DNA from: Mycobacteriaceae bacterium
GTDB taxonomy: Bacteria > Actinomycetota > Actinomycetes > Mycobacteriales > Mycobacteriaceae
DNA length: 11,734 nucleotides
NCBI GenBank assembly: GCA_019242135.1
Contig: JAFAWC010000236.1
Coordinates: 1 to 11,734, forward strand
Direction: 5' to 3'
Part shown: positions 1 through 10,147 of the stretch, piece by piece
Layout of the letters: every line of letters begins with the position of its first letter
Numbering within the stretch: position 1 is the stretch's first letter
Notes under the pieces: generated by a model
What the model was told of the DNA's origin: nothing
Seen by the model: the letters and a program-made list of their open reading frames with translations, nothing else
Database searches by the model: none
Made by a program: the position numbers and the translations under genes

Positions 1-485
1 GTGCGTTCGCCGATATGCGGGTACTGAACATGATCGCCGACGAGATGGGTGTGGACCTCGGCCTGGGCCAGGCAACCGCAGCGCGCGACGAACTCGCCCG
101 CCTCGGCATCTGGACCGGAACGCGGCCCGAGCCGCCCAGCGTCGCGCCGGGCGCCCTACCGCGGCCCGGCGAGGGCCAAGCGATATTGGCGAGTTGGCGG
201 ATGCTGCTGGACGCTGGCCGGCTTCAGGATGGGGAGCCGTACCTGGCCGGGACCGCCCGCCGTCCGGTCGCGCGGTTGTCGGCGGCAACCGCCGCCGAGA
301 TCGGGGCGGCGGAAGGCGACCCGGTGCGGGTGAGCACCGAAGCCGGATCGGTCACACTGCCGCTGGCGATCTCAGACATGGCCGATCGCGTCGTCTGGAT
401 GCCGATGAACTCGGTCACCTCGGCGGTGCACCAGAAGTTGCGAGTGACCGCGGGTGCGGTGGTGTCGATTGAGGTGGCGCGATGA
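1..485 (+). CDS. nuoG: NADH-quinone oxidoreductase subunit G, C-terminal part (5' end outside the window)
   Basis: This is the last roughly 160 residues of the large iron-sulfur subunit of complex I, in the peripheral arm on the cytoplasmic side. The frame is open from the left edge (first whole codon at 3) and ends with TGA at 483-485. The visible part is the end of the molybdopterin-oxidoreductase-like region, starting around [16 protein letters not shown], followed by a C-terminal beta-barrel-like domain (about [17 protein letters not shown]) of the kind found at the end of molybdopterin oxidoreductase homologues. The N-terminal 2Fe-2S and 4Fe-4S ligand region lies outside the window, so cofactor sites cannot be judged. 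The stop overlaps the nuoH start (ATGA at 482-485), which supports the operon assignment. Identification rests mainly on this fragment and on gene order (G followed by H). An internal ATG at 15 is not a real start. Confidence 0.93.
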   Translation, partial: AFADMRVLNMIADEMGVDLGLGQATAARDELARLGIWTGTRPEPPSVAPGALPRPGEGQAILASWRMLLDAGRLQDGEPYLAGTARRPVARLSAATAAEIGAAEGDPVRVSTEAGSVTLPLAISDMADRVVWMPMNSVTSAVHQKLRVTAGAVVSIEVAR

Positions 486-1696
486 GTGCATTCGGGCATG
501 ACCCCTGGTGGCTGGTGCTGATCAAAGCGGTCGCGGTCTTTGCGTTCCTCGTGCTCACGGTGCTCGTGGCGATCCTGGTCGAACGAAAGGTGCTCGGCCG
601 CATGCAGATGCGGTTCGGGCCGAATCGCGTCGGCCCGTTCGGGATGCTGCAGAGCCTTGCCGACGGCATCAAACTGGGGCTTAAGGAAGGCATCATCCCC
701 GCGGGCGTCGACAAACCAATCTATCTTCTGGCGCCTGTGATTTCGGTGATCCCGGCGATCACCGCGTTCGCCGTCATGCCGCTCGGGCCGCAAGTGTCGA
801 TTTTCGGTCATCACACCCCCCTACAGCTGACCGACCTGCCCGTCGCCGTGCTCTACGTGTTGGCCATGACGTCGGTGGGCGTGTACGGCATCGTGTTGGC
901 CGGCTGGGCGTCTGGCTCCACCTATCCCCTGCTCGGCGGCCTACGGTCGAGCGCACAGGTGGTCTCCTACGAGATCGCGATGGCGTTGTCGTTCGCCGCG
1001 GTGTTCCTCTACGCCGGCACGATGTCGACCTCGGGCATCGTGGCCGCCCAGGATCGCCTCTGGTACGTCTTTCTGCTGCTGCCGTCGTTTCTGATCTATG
1101 TCACCTCAATGGTCGGCGAAACCAACCGGGCGCCGTTTGACCTGCCCGAGGCCGAGGGTGAACTGGTCGGCGGTTTCCACACCGAGTACTCGTCGTTGAA
1201 GTTCGCGATGTTCATGCTCGCCGAATACGTCAACATGACAACGGTGGCCGCGCTGGCGACCACCATGTTCCTGGGTGGCTGGCACGCACCGTGGCCGTTC
1301 AACATGATCGCTGGTGCCAACAGCGGCTGGTGGCCGTTGATTTGGTTCGTCGGCAAGGTGTGGGGATTCCTATTCCTCTACATCTGGCTGCGCGCGAGCC
1401 TGCCCCGGCTGCGCTACGACCAGTTCATGGCGCTGGGCTGGAAGGTGCTGATCCCGATCTCGCTGATCTGGGTGATGATCGTCGCCACCGTCCGCACGCT
1501 GCGCGTCGAGGGCTACCATGAGTGGGCCGCGACATTGATCATCGCCAGCACCGTGGCGGGCATCGCGCTACTGCTCTTCTTCCGAAACGCATTGCGAAGC
1601 AAGGAGAGCACCGCCGTCTCGGGCGTCAGCATCACGTCCTACACCGAATACCCGGTCCCGCCGCTGCCGAGCCAGAAGGAGGCCGCCGATGCCTAA
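482..1696 (+). CDS. nuoH: NADH-quinone oxidoreductase subunit H (quinone-site membrane subunit)
   Basis: NuoH is the membrane subunit that joins the peripheral arm to the membrane arm and forms much of the ubiquinone/menaquinone chamber. The protein has 404 residues and many hydrophobic helices. Two family signatures are clear: [19 protein letters not shown] (44-62) followed by KLGLKEG, and the acidic loop [20 protein letters not shown] (212-231) followed by FHTEYSS. The Glu/Asp residues of that loop are known to matter for quinone-coupled proton transfer. E. coli NuoH has about 325 residues; the extra length here is largely a hydrophilic tail after about residue 370, rich in Ser, Pro and Glu, as is common in actinobacteria. 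The ATG overlaps the nuoG stop by 4 bases and has a purine-rich GAGGTGG at 471-477. The last 8 bases overlap nuoI. No odd codons or breaks were seen. Confidence 0.97.
   Translation: MSAFGHDPWWLVLIKAVAVFAFLVLTVLVAILVERKVLGRMQMRFGPNRVGPFGMLQSLADGIKLGLKEGIIPAGVDKPIYLLAPVISVIPAITAFAVMPLGPQVSIFGHHTPLQLTDLPVAVLYVLAMTSVGVYGIVLAGWASGSTYPLLGGLRSSAQVVSYEIAMALSFAAVFLYAGTMSTSGIVAAQDRLWYVFLLLPSFLIYVTSMVGETNRAPFDLPEAEGELVGGFHTEYSSLKFAMFMLAEYVNMTTVAALATTMFLGGWHAPWPFNMIAGANSGWWPLIWFVGKVWGFLFLYIWLRASLPRLRYDQFMALGWKVLIPISLIWVMIVATVRTLRVEGYHEWAATLIIASTVAGIALLLFFRNALRSKESTAVSGVSITSYTEYPVPPLPSQKEAADA
1676..1682 (+). promoter_or_regulatory. Strong Shine-Dalgarno site for nuoI inside the end of nuoH
   Basis: AAGGAGG lies 6 bases before the nuoI ATG at 1689 and within the last codons of nuoH. 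It is the best ribosome-binding site in the nuo stretch and fixes the nuoI start, even though the two genes overlap by 8 bases in different frames. Confidence 0.8.
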
Positions 1697-2249
1697 GTTC
1701 CTTGAGGCGATCGCCGGGTTCTGGGTGACGTTGACGACGATGTTTAAACGGCCCCTGACAGAACAGTATCCGGAGAAGCCCGGTCCGGTGGCGCCCCGCT
1801 ACCACGGCCGCCACCAGCTCAACCGCTATCCCGATGGACTGGAGAAGTGCATCGGATGTGAGTTGTGCGCGTGGGCGTGTCCCGCGGATGCGATCTATGT
1901 CGAGGGCGCTGACAACACTGAGCAGGAACGGTTTTCACCCGGCGAGCGCTACGGGCGGATTTATCAGATCAATTACCTGCGCTGCATCGGCTGCGGGTTG
2001 TGCATCGAGGCATGTCCGACGCGGGCGTTGACGATGACCAATGACTACGAGATGGCCGACGATAACCGCGTGGACCTGATCTACGGCAAGGACAAGCTGC
2101 TGGCGCCGCTCACGCCGGGTATGGTCGCACCGCCACATCCGATGGCGCCGGGATCCACTGATGAGGACTACTACCGCGGCAACGTTACGTCCAGCGCCGA
2201 TGAGCCGCTTGCGCGAAGAGCATCAAGTACAGCGGAGTCCGCCCAATGA
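1689..2249 (+). CDS. nuoI: NADH-quinone oxidoreductase subunit I (two [4Fe-4S] clusters)
   Basis: NuoI is the ferredoxin-like peripheral subunit that passes electrons through two 4Fe-4S clusters (N6a and N6b) toward the terminal cluster N2 next to the quinone site. The protein has 186 residues. Both cluster motifs are intact: [12 protein letters not shown] with Cys54, 57, 60 and 64, and [12 protein letters not shown] with Cys99, 102, 105 and 109. The N-terminal stretch (about 1-30, [20 protein letters not shown]) fits the amphipathic membrane-contact helix of the family. After about residue 140 there is a Pro/Ser/Ala-rich tail of low conservation, common in actinobacterial NuoI. The start is chosen by the AAGGAGG at 1676-1682. 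The gene overlaps nuoH by 8 bases and nuoJ by 4 (ATGA at 2246-2249). Confidence 0.98.
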   Translation: MPKFLEAIAGFWVTLTTMFKRPLTEQYPEKPGPVAPRYHGRHQLNRYPDGLEKCIGCELCAWACPADAIYVEGADNTEQERFSPGERYGRIYQINYLRCIGCGLCIEACPTRALTMTNDYEMADDNRVDLIYGKDKLLAPLTPGMVAPPHPMAPGSTDEDYYRGNVTSSADEPLARRASSTAESAQ

Positions 2250-3010
2250 CGCCGACGCTGTTGGCCGACGCGGTCACCCGCACTTCCACCGGCGAGGCCG
2301 TGCTGTTCTGGATCCTGGCCGTGGTCGCGATAGTCGGGGCGCTGGGAATGGTGATGGCGTCCAAGGCGGTGTACTCGGCGATATTCCTCGCGATGACGAT
2401 GATCGTGCTGGCAGTGTTCTACATCGCGCAGGACGCGGTGTTCCTGGGCGTGGTGCAGGTGGTCGTCTACACCGGAGCGGTGATGATGCTTTTCCTGTTC
2501 GTGCTGATGCTCATCGGCGTGGACACCGCGGAGTCGCTCATCGAAACCCTGCGCGGACAACGCGTCGCCGCCCTGCTGTCCGGCCTCGGATTCGGGGTGT
2601 TGTTGATCGCCGCGATCGGTACCGCGTCCACCTCGTTCGCGGGGCTCGCGCAGGCCAATGCCGGCGGCAACGTGCAAGGTCTGGCGGTGCTGATCTTCAC
2701 CCGCTACCTGTGGGCGTTCGAGGTCACCAGTGCGCTGCTGATCACCGCCGCGCTGGGCGCCATGGTGCTGGCTCACCGGGAACGGTTCGATCGCCGCAAA
2801 ACCCAGCAGGAGCTGTCCCGTGAGCGGTTCGGCCCCGGCGGCCGGCCCACCCCGTTGCCCAGTCCAGGGGTGTACGCCAGGCACAACGCGGTCGACGTTC
2901 CCGCGCTGCTGCCCGATGGTTCGTTCGCTGAGGTGTCGGTGTCCAAAGTGCTCACGCCCCGCAGGATCGATGCGGCCGGCGACGGCAGACAGCAAGGGAA
3001 CGGCCGGTGA
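2246..3010 (+). CDS. nuoJ: NADH-quinone oxidoreductase subunit J
   Basis: NuoJ is a small membrane-arm subunit sitting between NuoH and NuoK. Its third transmembrane helix carries a conserved pi-bulge segment that helps link quinone chemistry to the proton channels. The protein has 254 residues and about five hydrophobic helices within residues 18-176. The signature [21 protein letters not shown] is at 71-91, including Tyr75 and the TGAVM core. From about residue 177 a charged, Pro-rich cytoplasmic tail of nearly 80 residues follows ([19 protein letters not shown], then [19 protein letters not shown]). The E. coli protein has about 184 residues and lacks this tail, but mycobacterial NuoJ proteins commonly carry one. 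The ATG overlaps the nuoI stop by 4 bases, with a weak GCGGAG upstream at about 2232-2237. The stop overlaps the GTG of nuoK. Confidence 0.96.
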   Translation: MTPTLLADAVTRTSTGEAVLFWILAVVAIVGALGMVMASKAVYSAIFLAMTMIVLAVFYIAQDAVFLGVVQVVVYTGAVMMLFLFVLMLIGVDTAESLIETLRGQRVAALLSGLGFGVLLIAAIGTASTSFAGLAQANAGGNVQGLAVLIFTRYLWAFEVTSALLITAALGAMVLAHRERFDRRKTQQELSRERFGPGGRPTPLPSPGVYARHNAVDVPALLPDGSFAEVSVSKVLTPRRIDAAGDGRQQGNGR

Positions 3011-3306
3011 ACCCACTGAACTACCTGTACTTGTCGGCGTTGTTGTTCACGATCGGTGCGGCGGGGGTGTTGTTGCGGCGCAACGCGATCGTGATGTTCA
3101 TGTGTGTGGAGCTGATGCTCAACGCTGCGAACCTGGCATTCGTCACGTTCTCGCGGATGCACGGCCACCTCGACGGACAGGTGGTCGCGTTTTTCACGAT
3201 GGTGGTGGCGGCGTGTGAGGTCGTCATCGGGTTGGCGATCATCATGACGATCTTCCGCGCCCGCCGCTCCGCTTCAGTCGACGACGCCAGTCTGCTGAAA
3301 CACTGA
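3007..3306 (+). CDS. nuoK: NADH-quinone oxidoreductase subunit K
   Basis: NuoK is a three-helix membrane subunit, related to the MnhC/MrpC antiporter subunits, which forms a proton path with NuoJ. The protein has 99 residues, the normal family length. The two buried glutamates essential in the family are present: Glu35 in [13 protein letters not shown] and Glu71 in [11 protein letters not shown] (E. coli Glu36 and Glu72). The start is GTG at 3007, in a GTGA overlap with the nuoJ stop, preceded by AAGGGAA at 2994-3000 at good spacing. The short tail [16 protein letters not shown] is hydrophilic. The stop TGA shares one base with the nuoL ATG (TGATG), so nuoL is probably translated by reinitiation. 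Confidence 0.97.
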   Translation: MNPLNYLYLSALLFTIGAAGVLLRRNAIVMFMCVELMLNAANLAFVTFSRMHGHLDGQVVAFFTMVVAACEVVIGLAIIMTIFRARRSASVDDASLLKH

Positions 3307-5222
3307 TGGGCGATCTGAGTTGGCTGCTGCTGGCACTGCCGTCGTTTGGCGCGGCGGTGCTCCTGCTGGCCGGCCGACGCAGCGACCGGTGGGGCCATCT
3401 GCTCGGCTGCGCCACCGTGTTGGCTGCGTTTGCGGTCGCAGTGGTGCTGTTCACCGACATGCTGAGCCGGCACGGCGAGGCGCGGGCGCTGCACATCGAC
3501 GGGTTCTCGTGGGTGCCGGCGGCCGGCCTGCAAGTGAGCTTCGGCATGCTCGTGGACCCGCTGTCGATGTGCTTCGTGTTGCTGATCACCGGCGTGGGTT
3601 CGCTCATTCACATCTACTCCGTGGGGTACATGGCCGAAGACTCCGACCGGCGAAGGTTTTTCGCCTACCTCAACTTGTTCGTCGCGGCGATGCTGCTGTT
3701 GGTGCTGGCTGATAACTACCTCGGCTTGTACGTCGGCTGGGAGGGTGTGGGCCTGGCCTCGTATCTGTTGATCGGCTTCTGGTACCGCAAACCCTCGGCA
3801 GCCACGGCGGCGAAGAAGGCTTTCGTCGTCAACCGGGTCGGTGACGTCGGACTTGCCCTCGGGATGTTCGTGATGTTCGCGACGTTCGGAAAGATCTCGT
3901 TCGCGGGCGTTTTCGCCGCGACCCCGACGGCAGGGCAGGGCGTGCTGACCGCGATCGGGCTGCTGCTTTTGCTGGCCGCATGCGGCAAGTCCGCCCAGGT
4001 TCCGCTGCAATCCTGGCTGGGAGACGCCATGGAGGGCCCCACCCCGGTGTCGGCTCTGATCCACGCCGCCACGATGGTGACCGCCGGGGTGTATCTGATC
4101 GTGCGGTCCAATCCGATCTACAACCTGGCCCCCGGCGCCCAAGCGGGGGTGGTCGCGGTCGGCGCGGTCACGCTACTCTTCGGTGCGATCGTCGGATGCG
4201 CCAAGGACGACATCAAGAAGGCGCTCGCGGCCTCGACGATGAGCCAGATCGGCTACATGGTGCTGTCGGCGGGGCTGGGGCCCGCCGGATACGCATTCGC
4301 GATTCTGCACCTGCTGACCCACGGTTTCTTCAAGGCGGGACTGTTTTTGGGCGCCGGGTCGGTGATGCACGCGATGGACGACGAGGTGAACATGCGCCGC
4401 TACGGCGGGCTGCGCACCGTGTTGCCGATCACTTATGTGACGTTCGGGCTCGGCTATCTGGCGATCATCGGCGTGCCCCCGCTGGCGGGGTTCTTTTCCA
4501 AAGACGCGATCATCGAAACCGCTCTTGCCGCCGGCGGAGTCAAAGGCGCGGTGCTCGGCGGCGCGGCATTGCTGGGTGCGGGCATCACCGCGTTCTACAT
4601 GACCCGGGTGATGTTGATGACATTCTTCGGCGACAGGCGCTGGGAGAATGCCTCGGGGGTAGCAGGTCTGGCGGAAAGCACAGCCCCACACCCGCATGAG
4701 TCACCCGCGGTGATGACCTGGCCGATGATCGTGCTCGCGGTCGGCTCGGTGGCCTCCGGCGGCCTGCTCGCCATCGGCGGCACGCTGCAGCGCTGGCTTG
4801 AGCCCGTCGTCGGCGTGCATGAGGAAACGGCGCATCAGATACCGGTGTGGGTCACCACCACGATCACCTTGGCGGTGGTCGCGATCGGCATTGCGGTCGC
4901 CTACCGCGCGTACGGCCGGCGCCCGGTTCTTGTCGAGGCGCCGGCGGGCTCCGCGCTGACGGTGGCCGCGCGCAAGGATCTCTACGGCGATGCGTTCAAC
5001 GAGCGGGTCTTCATGCGCCCGGGCGCGGGTGTCACTCGCGGCCTGACCGAGTTGGACGACTGGGGCATTGACGGCTCGGTGTCGGCTCTGGCACGCGCGG
5101 TGGCACGATTGTCCGGCGCGTTGCGCATGGCCCAAACCGGGTTCGCCCGCTCCTACGCGCTGTCGATGCTGGCCGGTGCGGCGCTCGTCGCCGCCGCGAT
5201 CCTGGTGGTGAGACTGTGGTGA
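3306..5222 (+). CDS. nuoL: NADH-quinone oxidoreductase subunit L (distal proton-pump subunit)
   Basis: NuoL is the largest antiporter-like (Mrp-type) subunit at the far tip of the membrane arm, forming one proton channel and the long lateral helix. The protein has 638 residues, slightly longer than E. coli NuoL (about 613). Key residues are present: Glu146 in [16 protein letters not shown], Asp180 in NRVGDVG, Lys228 in [20 protein letters not shown], His254 in [13 protein letters not shown], His334/His338 in [12 protein letters not shown] with Lys343, and Lys399 in AGFFSKDAI. Residues about 552-610 are amphipathic and fit the lateral helix, followed by a last hydrophobic helix ending RLW. The ATG shares one base with the nuoK stop, and no Shine-Dalgarno site is visible, which suggests coupled translation. 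A loop at about 445-465 ([19 protein letters not shown]) is hydrophilic and probably lineage-variable. Confidence 0.98.
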   Translation: MGDLSWLLLALPSFGAAVLLLAGRRSDRWGHLLGCATVLAAFAVAVVLFTDMLSRHGEARALHIDGFSWVPAAGLQVSFGMLVDPLSMCFVLLITGVGSLIHIYSVGYMAEDSDRRRFFAYLNLFVAAMLLLVLADNYLGLYVGWEGVGLASYLLIGFWYRKPSAATAAKKAFVVNRVGDVGLALGMFVMFATFGKISFAGVFAATPTAGQGVLTAIGLLLLLAACGKSAQVPLQSWLGDAMEGPTPVSALIHAATMVTAGVYLIVRSNPIYNLAPGAQAGVVAVGAVTLLFGAIVGCAKDDIKKALAASTMSQIGYMVLSAGLGPAGYAFAILHLLTHGFFKAGLFLGAGSVMHAMDDEVNMRRYGGLRTVLPITYVTFGLGYLAIIGVPPLAGFFSKDAIIETALAAGGVKGAVLGGAALLGAGITAFYMTRVMLMTFFGDRRWENASGVAGLAESTAPHPHESPAVMTWPMIVLAVGSVASGGLLAIGGTLQRWLEPVVGVHEETAHQIPVWVTTTITLAVVAIGIAVAYRAYGRRPVLVEAPAGSALTVAARKDLYGDAFNERVFMRPGAGVTRGLTELDDWGIDGSVSALARAVARLSGALRMAQTGFARSYALSMLAGAALVAAAILVVRLW

Positions 5223-6766
5223 CCCCGATCCCCCTGCTTAGCATCCTGTGGCTGTTGCCCGTGGCCGGCACAGTGCTGATCATGGTGCTCCCGGCCGCTC
5301 AGCGCGCCCTGGCCAAATGGGTGGGGTTGGTGGTGTCGCTGGCGGTGCTTGCGGTCGCCGTCGTGCTGGCGGTCACCTTCGACACCGGCGGCTCCCGCTA
5401 CCAGTTCACCGAATCGCATGATTGGATACCGGCGTTCGGCACCGGCTACCGGCTCGGCGTCGACGGCATCGCGCTGGTGCTCGTCATGCTGACCGCGGTG
5501 CTGGTTCCGCTGCTGCTGGTGGCTGCGTGGAACGATGCGGGACAACGTAAACGCGCCGCACACACCTACGTCGCACTGATGCTGGCCGTCGAGGCGATGG
5601 TGCTGATCTCGCTGATCTCGCTCGACGTGCTGCTGTTCTACGTGTTCTTCGAAGCGATGCTGATCCCGATGTACTTCCTCATCGGCGGTTTCGGCGGCGA
5701 GCACCGCTCCCGGGCCGCCGTGAAGTTCTTGCTGTACAACCTGTTCGGCGGGCTGATCATGCTGGCCGCGGTGATCGGGCTCTACGTCGTGACGGCGCGC
5801 AACGGCGCGGGCACCTTCGACTTCCGCCAGATCGTCACGATGGTCTCCACCGGGGGTCTGGGTGCGAGTCCGGTGGTGATCAACGCGCTGTTCGGCGGCT
5901 TCATGTTCGCGTTCGCGATCAAGGCGCCGCTGTGGCCGTTCCATGCCTGGCTGCCGGATGCGGCCGTGCAGTCGACGCCGGCGACCGCCGTGCTGATGAT
6001 GGCTGTTGTCGACAAGGTCGGCACGTTCGGCATGCTGCGTTATTGCCTGCAGCTGTTCCCCGGCGCATCGAGAACGTTTGCACCTCTGATCATCACGCTC
6101 GCCGTGATCGGCATCGTGTACGGCGCGATCCTGGCGATCGGACAATCCGACGTGATGCGGCTGATCGCCTACACGTCGATCAGCCACTTCGGTTTCATCA
6201 TCCTCGGCATCTTCGTGATGACCAGCCAGGGCCAGGCGGGGTCCACGCTCTACATGGTCAACCACGGCATTTCCACCGCCGCACTGTTTTTGCTCGCCGG
6301 GTTCCTCACGTCGCGGCGCGGCAGCCGCGCGATCCGATCGTTCGGGGGCGTGCAGAAGGTCGCCCCGGTGCTGGCAGGCACCTTCCTCGTCGCCGGCCTC
6401 GCCACTCTCTCGCTGCCCGGGCTCGCGCCGTTCGTCTCCGAGTTTCTGGTCCTGTTGGGCACATTCACCAGGTACCAGGTCGCCGCGATCGTGGCCGCCA
6501 GCGCACTGGTGCTCTCCGCGATCTACATCCTGTGGATGTATCAACGCATGATGACGGGGCCGGTCACCCGCGACAGCGAACGGCTCCGCGATCTGGTGCC
6601 GCGTGAAATCCTCGTCGTCACGCCGCTGATCGCTCTGCTCTTGGTGCTCGGCGTTTACCCTAAACCCGTGCTGGACGTCATCAATCCCGCTGTCAGCCAC
6701 ACTCTTACCACCATCGGCCAACACGACCCTGTCCCGGCCCACACCGCGCAAGGACGACCGAAGTGA
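5216..6766 (+). CDS. nuoM: NADH-quinone oxidoreductase subunit M (proton-pump subunit)
   Basis: NuoM is the middle antiporter-like subunit of the membrane arm. The protein has 516 residues (E. coli about 509). Numbered from the first GTG, the channel residues are Glu146 ([17 protein letters not shown]), Lys236 ([17 protein letters not shown]), Lys267 ([13 protein letters not shown]) and Glu409 ([10 protein letters not shown]); these match E. coli Glu144, Lys234, Lys265 and Glu407. Two adjacent GTG codons compete as the start: 5216, and 5219, which gives the GTGA overlap seen elsewhere in this operon. The protein differs by only one residue, and the upstream GGTGAGA is weak for either. The end overlaps nuoN by 4 bases (GTGA at 6763-6766). 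The C-terminal tail after about residue 490 is short and polar. Confidence 0.97.
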   Translation: MVTPIPLLSILWLLPVAGTVLIMVLPAAQRALAKWVGLVVSLAVLAVAVVLAVTFDTGGSRYQFTESHDWIPAFGTGYRLGVDGIALVLVMLTAVLVPLLLVAAWNDAGQRKRAAHTYVALMLAVEAMVLISLISLDVLLFYVFFEAMLIPMYFLIGGFGGEHRSRAAVKFLLYNLFGGLIMLAAVIGLYVVTARNGAGTFDFRQIVTMVSTGGLGASPVVINALFGGFMFAFAIKAPLWPFHAWLPDAAVQSTPATAVLMMAVVDKVGTFGMLRYCLQLFPGASRTFAPLIITLAVIGIVYGAILAIGQSDVMRLIAYTSISHFGFIILGIFVMTSQGQAGSTLYMVNHGISTAALFLLAGFLTSRRGSRAIRSFGGVQKVAPVLAGTFLVAGLATLSLPGLAPFVSEFLVLLGTFTRYQVAAIVAASALVLSAIYILWMYQRMMTGPVTRDSERLRDLVPREILVVTPLIALLLVLGVYPKPVLDVINPAVSHTLTTIGQHDPVPAHTAQGRPK

Positions 6767-8358
6767 GCATTCCCGCACCCAGCGTCGAATACGCTCAACT
6801 GTCCCCCATGCTGATCATGTTCGGTGCGGCGGTCGCCGGCGTGCTCGTCGAATCATTCGTGCCGCGCAGGATGCGCTATCGGATTCAGCTCGCGTTGAGC
6901 CTCGGCGCGTCGGTCGCCGCGCTGGTCGCAGTCGTGCTCGTGGCACGGCAGCTGCGTCTGCCCGGCCGGATCACCGTCGAAGGTGCCGTCGCGGTCGACG
7001 GCCCCACCCTGCTGCTGCAGGGCACCCTGCTGGTGGTCGGCATCCTGGCGATCATGCTGATCGCCGAGCGCCGCATCGGCACCCAACCCGAAAAGGAAAT
7101 GGCCACAGCGTCACACGCACAGGCCGGAGGCTTCGACGCGTTCACTGCGCAGGCGGCGGCGATTCCGGACAGTCCGGCCGAGCATGCCGCCGAACGCGCG
7201 GGCATGAGCCAAACCGAGGTGTTCCCGCTGACGTTGTTCGCGTTGGCAGGGATGCTGCTCTTCCCCGCCTCCGACGACCTGCTGACGATGTTCGTCGCAC
7301 TGGAGGTGCTGTCACTGCCGTTGTACTTGCTGTGCGGGCTGGCGCGCCGGCGCCGGCTGATGTCACAGGAAGCCGCACTCAAATACTTTCTGCTGGGCGC
7401 ATTTTCGTCTGCCTTTTTCCTCTACGGGATCGCGCTGCTTTACGGGTACGCCGGCACGCTGACCTTGTCCGGGCTCGGCGACGCGATCGGTGCCCCGCAG
7501 CACGGCGACCAGTCGATGGCGCTGGTCGGTGTCGCGCTGCTGTCGGTCGGTCTGCTTTTCAAGATCGGCGCTGTGCCGTTCCATTCCTGGATCCCCGACG
7601 TCTATCAGGGTGCCCCCACGCCCATCACGGGCTTCATGGCCGCCGCCACCAAGATCGCCGCGTTTGGCGCCATGCTTCGGATCTTCTACGTCGCCCTGCC
7701 GGGCTTGCATCAGCAGTGGCGACCCGTCTTGTGGGCGATAGCGATTCTGACGATGGCGATCGGCACGATCAGCGCCGTCACTCAGTCCGACGTGAAACGG
7801 ATGCTGGCCTATTCCTCGATCGCGCACGCCGGGTTCATTCTGACCGGCGTGATTGCCGCAAACCCGGCGGGACTGTCGGCGACCATGTTCTATCTGGTCG
7901 CGTACGGGTTCAGCACGCTGGGCGCATTCGCCGTGGTGGCGTTGGTGCGCAACGCAGACGGTGAGGAAGAGACCGACATGTCGCGGTGGGCGGGCCTCGG
8001 CCGCGACCGCCCGTTGGTCGGCGCAATGTTTTCCATGTTTCTGCTCGCATTCGCCGGTATACCGCTCACGAGCGGCTTCGTCGCGAAATTCGCGGTGTTC
8101 AAGGCGGCCACCCAGGGTGGTGCCGCCCCACTGGTAATCGTGGGCGTGGTGGCCAGTGGCGTCGCCGCCTACTTCTATGTGCGGGTGATCGTGCTGATGT
8201 TCTTCACCGAATCGCCTGCCGACCCGCCTCGCGTCGTGGTGCCGGGTTCGTTGAGCAAGGCGGCGATCGCCGTCACGGCCGCGGCCACGATCGTGCTCGG
8301 CATCTTTCCGCAGCCGCTTCTCGATTTGTGCGACCGCGCAGCGCAGTTCGTGCGCTGA
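6763..8358 (+). CDS. nuoN: NADH-quinone oxidoreductase subunit N (proton-pump subunit)
   Basis: NuoN is the antiporter-like subunit nearest the NuoK/NuoJ side of the membrane arm and the last gene of the operon. The protein has 531 residues against about 485 in E. coli. Channel residues visible are Glu181 (FVALEVLSLPLYLL), Lys207 (EAALKYFLLGAFSSAFFLYG), Lys267 (LFKIGAVPFHSWIPDVYQGAP), Lys297 (AAATKIAAFGAMLR) and Lys442 (SGFVAKFAVFKA). The additional length is mainly a hydrophilic Ala/Glu/His-rich segment at about 107-150, between the third and fourth helix regions. The start is GTG at 6763 with AAGGA at 6750-6754. The stop TGA at 8356-8358 is only 6 bases from the stop of the convergent tetR gene, and no hairpin terminator is visible there. 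Confidence 0.97.
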   Translation: MSIPAPSVEYAQLSPMLIMFGAAVAGVLVESFVPRRMRYRIQLALSLGASVAALVAVVLVARQLRLPGRITVEGAVAVDGPTLLLQGTLLVVGILAIMLIAERRIGTQPEKEMATASHAQAGGFDAFTAQAAAIPDSPAEHAAERAGMSQTEVFPLTLFALAGMLLFPASDDLLTMFVALEVLSLPLYLLCGLARRRRLMSQEAALKYFLLGAFSSAFFLYGIALLYGYAGTLTLSGLGDAIGAPQHGDQSMALVGVALLSVGLLFKIGAVPFHSWIPDVYQGAPTPITGFMAAATKIAAFGAMLRIFYVALPGLHQQWRPVLWAIAILTMAIGTISAVTQSDVKRMLAYSSIAHAGFILTGVIAANPAGLSATMFYLVAYGFSTLGAFAVVALVRNADGEEETDMSRWAGLGRDRPLVGAMFSMFLLAFAGIPLTSGFVAKFAVFKAATQGGAAPLVIVGVVASGVAAYFYVRVIVLMFFTESPADPPRVVVPGSLSKAAIAVTAAATIVLGIFPQPLLDLCDRAAQFVR

Positions 8359-8364
8359 ATCCGG

Positions 8365-8967
8365 CTACGCCGCCACACCGTTGACAACGATGCCGGCGGT
8401 TTGCGCAACCCATTCGTCGCCGAGCTCTTCTCCGGGCCGCAGCAGTAGCCGCAACATCGTTGCTCCTCCGATCACTTCCACGAGTCGGTCGGGGTCAACG
8501 ACCGGCCGCGCCTCCCCCTCGTCGATCGCTCGCCGAACACGGTCACCGACTGCGGCGAACAGCCCCGCAAAGCGTTGCATTACGCGGGCGTTCAGGTCGG
8601 AATCGCTGGCCATGTCGGCGACCAGACCGGGCAGCGCAGCTCGCACCACCGGCGTGGTGAACACATCGCGAGTAGCCTCCACCATCGCGCGCACATCGTC
8701 GGCGAAGCTGCTGGAGGGAGCGACCAGCGCGGTCGGGGTCGCGGGAAACGCCGCCTCGTGCACCAGTTCCGCCTTGCTCGACCACCGTCGATACAGCGCG
8801 GTCTTGGTGGTGCCCGCGCGCTCCGCGACAGCCGCCATGGTCACGTTCGAATACCCGACCTCGACAAGCAGTTCGGCGGCGGCACGCAGGATCGACGCAT
8901 CGATGCGCGCGTCGCGTGGACGCCCCGCCGCAGGGGCCTTGCCAAGGGTCGAGGAGTCTGGTTTCAT
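8365..8967 (-). CDS. TetR/AcrR-family transcriptional regulator (Rv3167c-like)
   Basis: A one-component DNA-binding regulator of 200 residues, the normal TetR length. The N-terminal three-helix domain is clear at about 18-70: helix 1 DASILRAAAELLVEVGYSNV, then the helix-turn-helix TMAAVAERAGTTKTALYRRW (43-62) followed by SSKAELV. The C-terminal part (about 85-200) is helical, contains DADMASDSDLNARV-like acidic segments, and would form the ligand and dimer domain; no ligand can be inferred from it. The ATG at 8967-8965 is preferred because the next upstream ATG (8997) adds only [10 protein letters not shown] and would overlap the likely promoter. The gene diverges from a phosphotransferase plus unknown-protein pair, the same arrangement as M. 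tuberculosis Rv3167c-Rv3168-Rv3169, so it probably controls that pair and itself. In M. tuberculosis Rv3167c has been linked to control of PDIM lipid genes and host-cell exit; whether that applies here is unknown. Confidence 0.9.
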   Translation of the reverse strand: MKPDSSTLGKAPAAGRPRDARIDASILRAAAELLVEVGYSNVTMAAVAERAGTTKTALYRRWSSKAELVHEAAFPATPTALVAPSSSFADDVRAMVEATRDVFTTPVVRAALPGLVADMASDSDLNARVMQRFAGLFAAVGDRVRRAIDEGEARPVVDPDRLVEVIGGATMLRLLLRPGEELGDEWVAQTAGIVVNGVAA

Positions 8968-8984
8968 ATCGCTACTAAGCGTAT
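8966..8984. promoter_or_regulatory. Candidate TetR operator (imperfect inverted repeat)
   Basis: The stretch ATATCGCT-ACTA-AGCGTAT contains perfect 4-base arms CGCT/AGCG around a 4-base spacer. The outer bases pair as ATA/TAT only if one T (8969) is skipped. It overlaps the tetR start codon and adjoins the -10-like elements, where a TetR autoregulator would be expected to bind. The evidence is position plus partial symmetry only. Confidence 0.35.
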
Positions 8985-8988
8985 CGTA
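8982..8988. promoter_or_regulatory. Overlapping -10-like elements of a divergent promoter
   Basis: TATCGTA reads as TATCGT (TANNNT) on the + strand at 8982-8987 and as TACGAT (TANNNT) on the - strand at 8988-8983. Transcripts would start near 8994 on the + strand and 8976 on the - strand, about 18 bases apart, leaving short leaders for the phosphotransferase and tetR genes. No convincing -35 was found on either side, which is common for mycobacterial SigA promoters. The whole intergenic gap (8968-9010) is only 43 bases, so both promoters must lie here or inside the flanking genes. Confidence 0.45.
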
Positions 8989-8992
8989 ATAG

Positions 8993-10146
<1,154 letters not shown>

Positions 10147-10147
<1 letters not shown>

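Noticed and set aside
2171..3016. Open frame of 281 codons on the - strand opposite nuoJ
   Set aside because: Antisense to nuoJ with low-complexity His/Gln/Arg content and no start signal.
3021..4142. Open frame of 373 codons on the - strand opposite nuoK and nuoL
   Set aside because: Same composition artefact, spanning two real genes and their junction.
5153..6778. Open frame of 541 codons on the - strand opposite nuoM
   Set aside because: It lies wholly antisense to a clear nuoM gene, its product is an unstructured Arg/His/Asp/Gln-rich string, and it has no family motif. Long antisense frames are normal in high-GC coding DNA.
8381..8989. Open frame of 202 codons on the + strand over tetR
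   Set aside because: It is the mirror of the tetR gene, which has a clear helix-turn-helix domain on the other strand. The + product is only Ser/Ala/Arg-rich.
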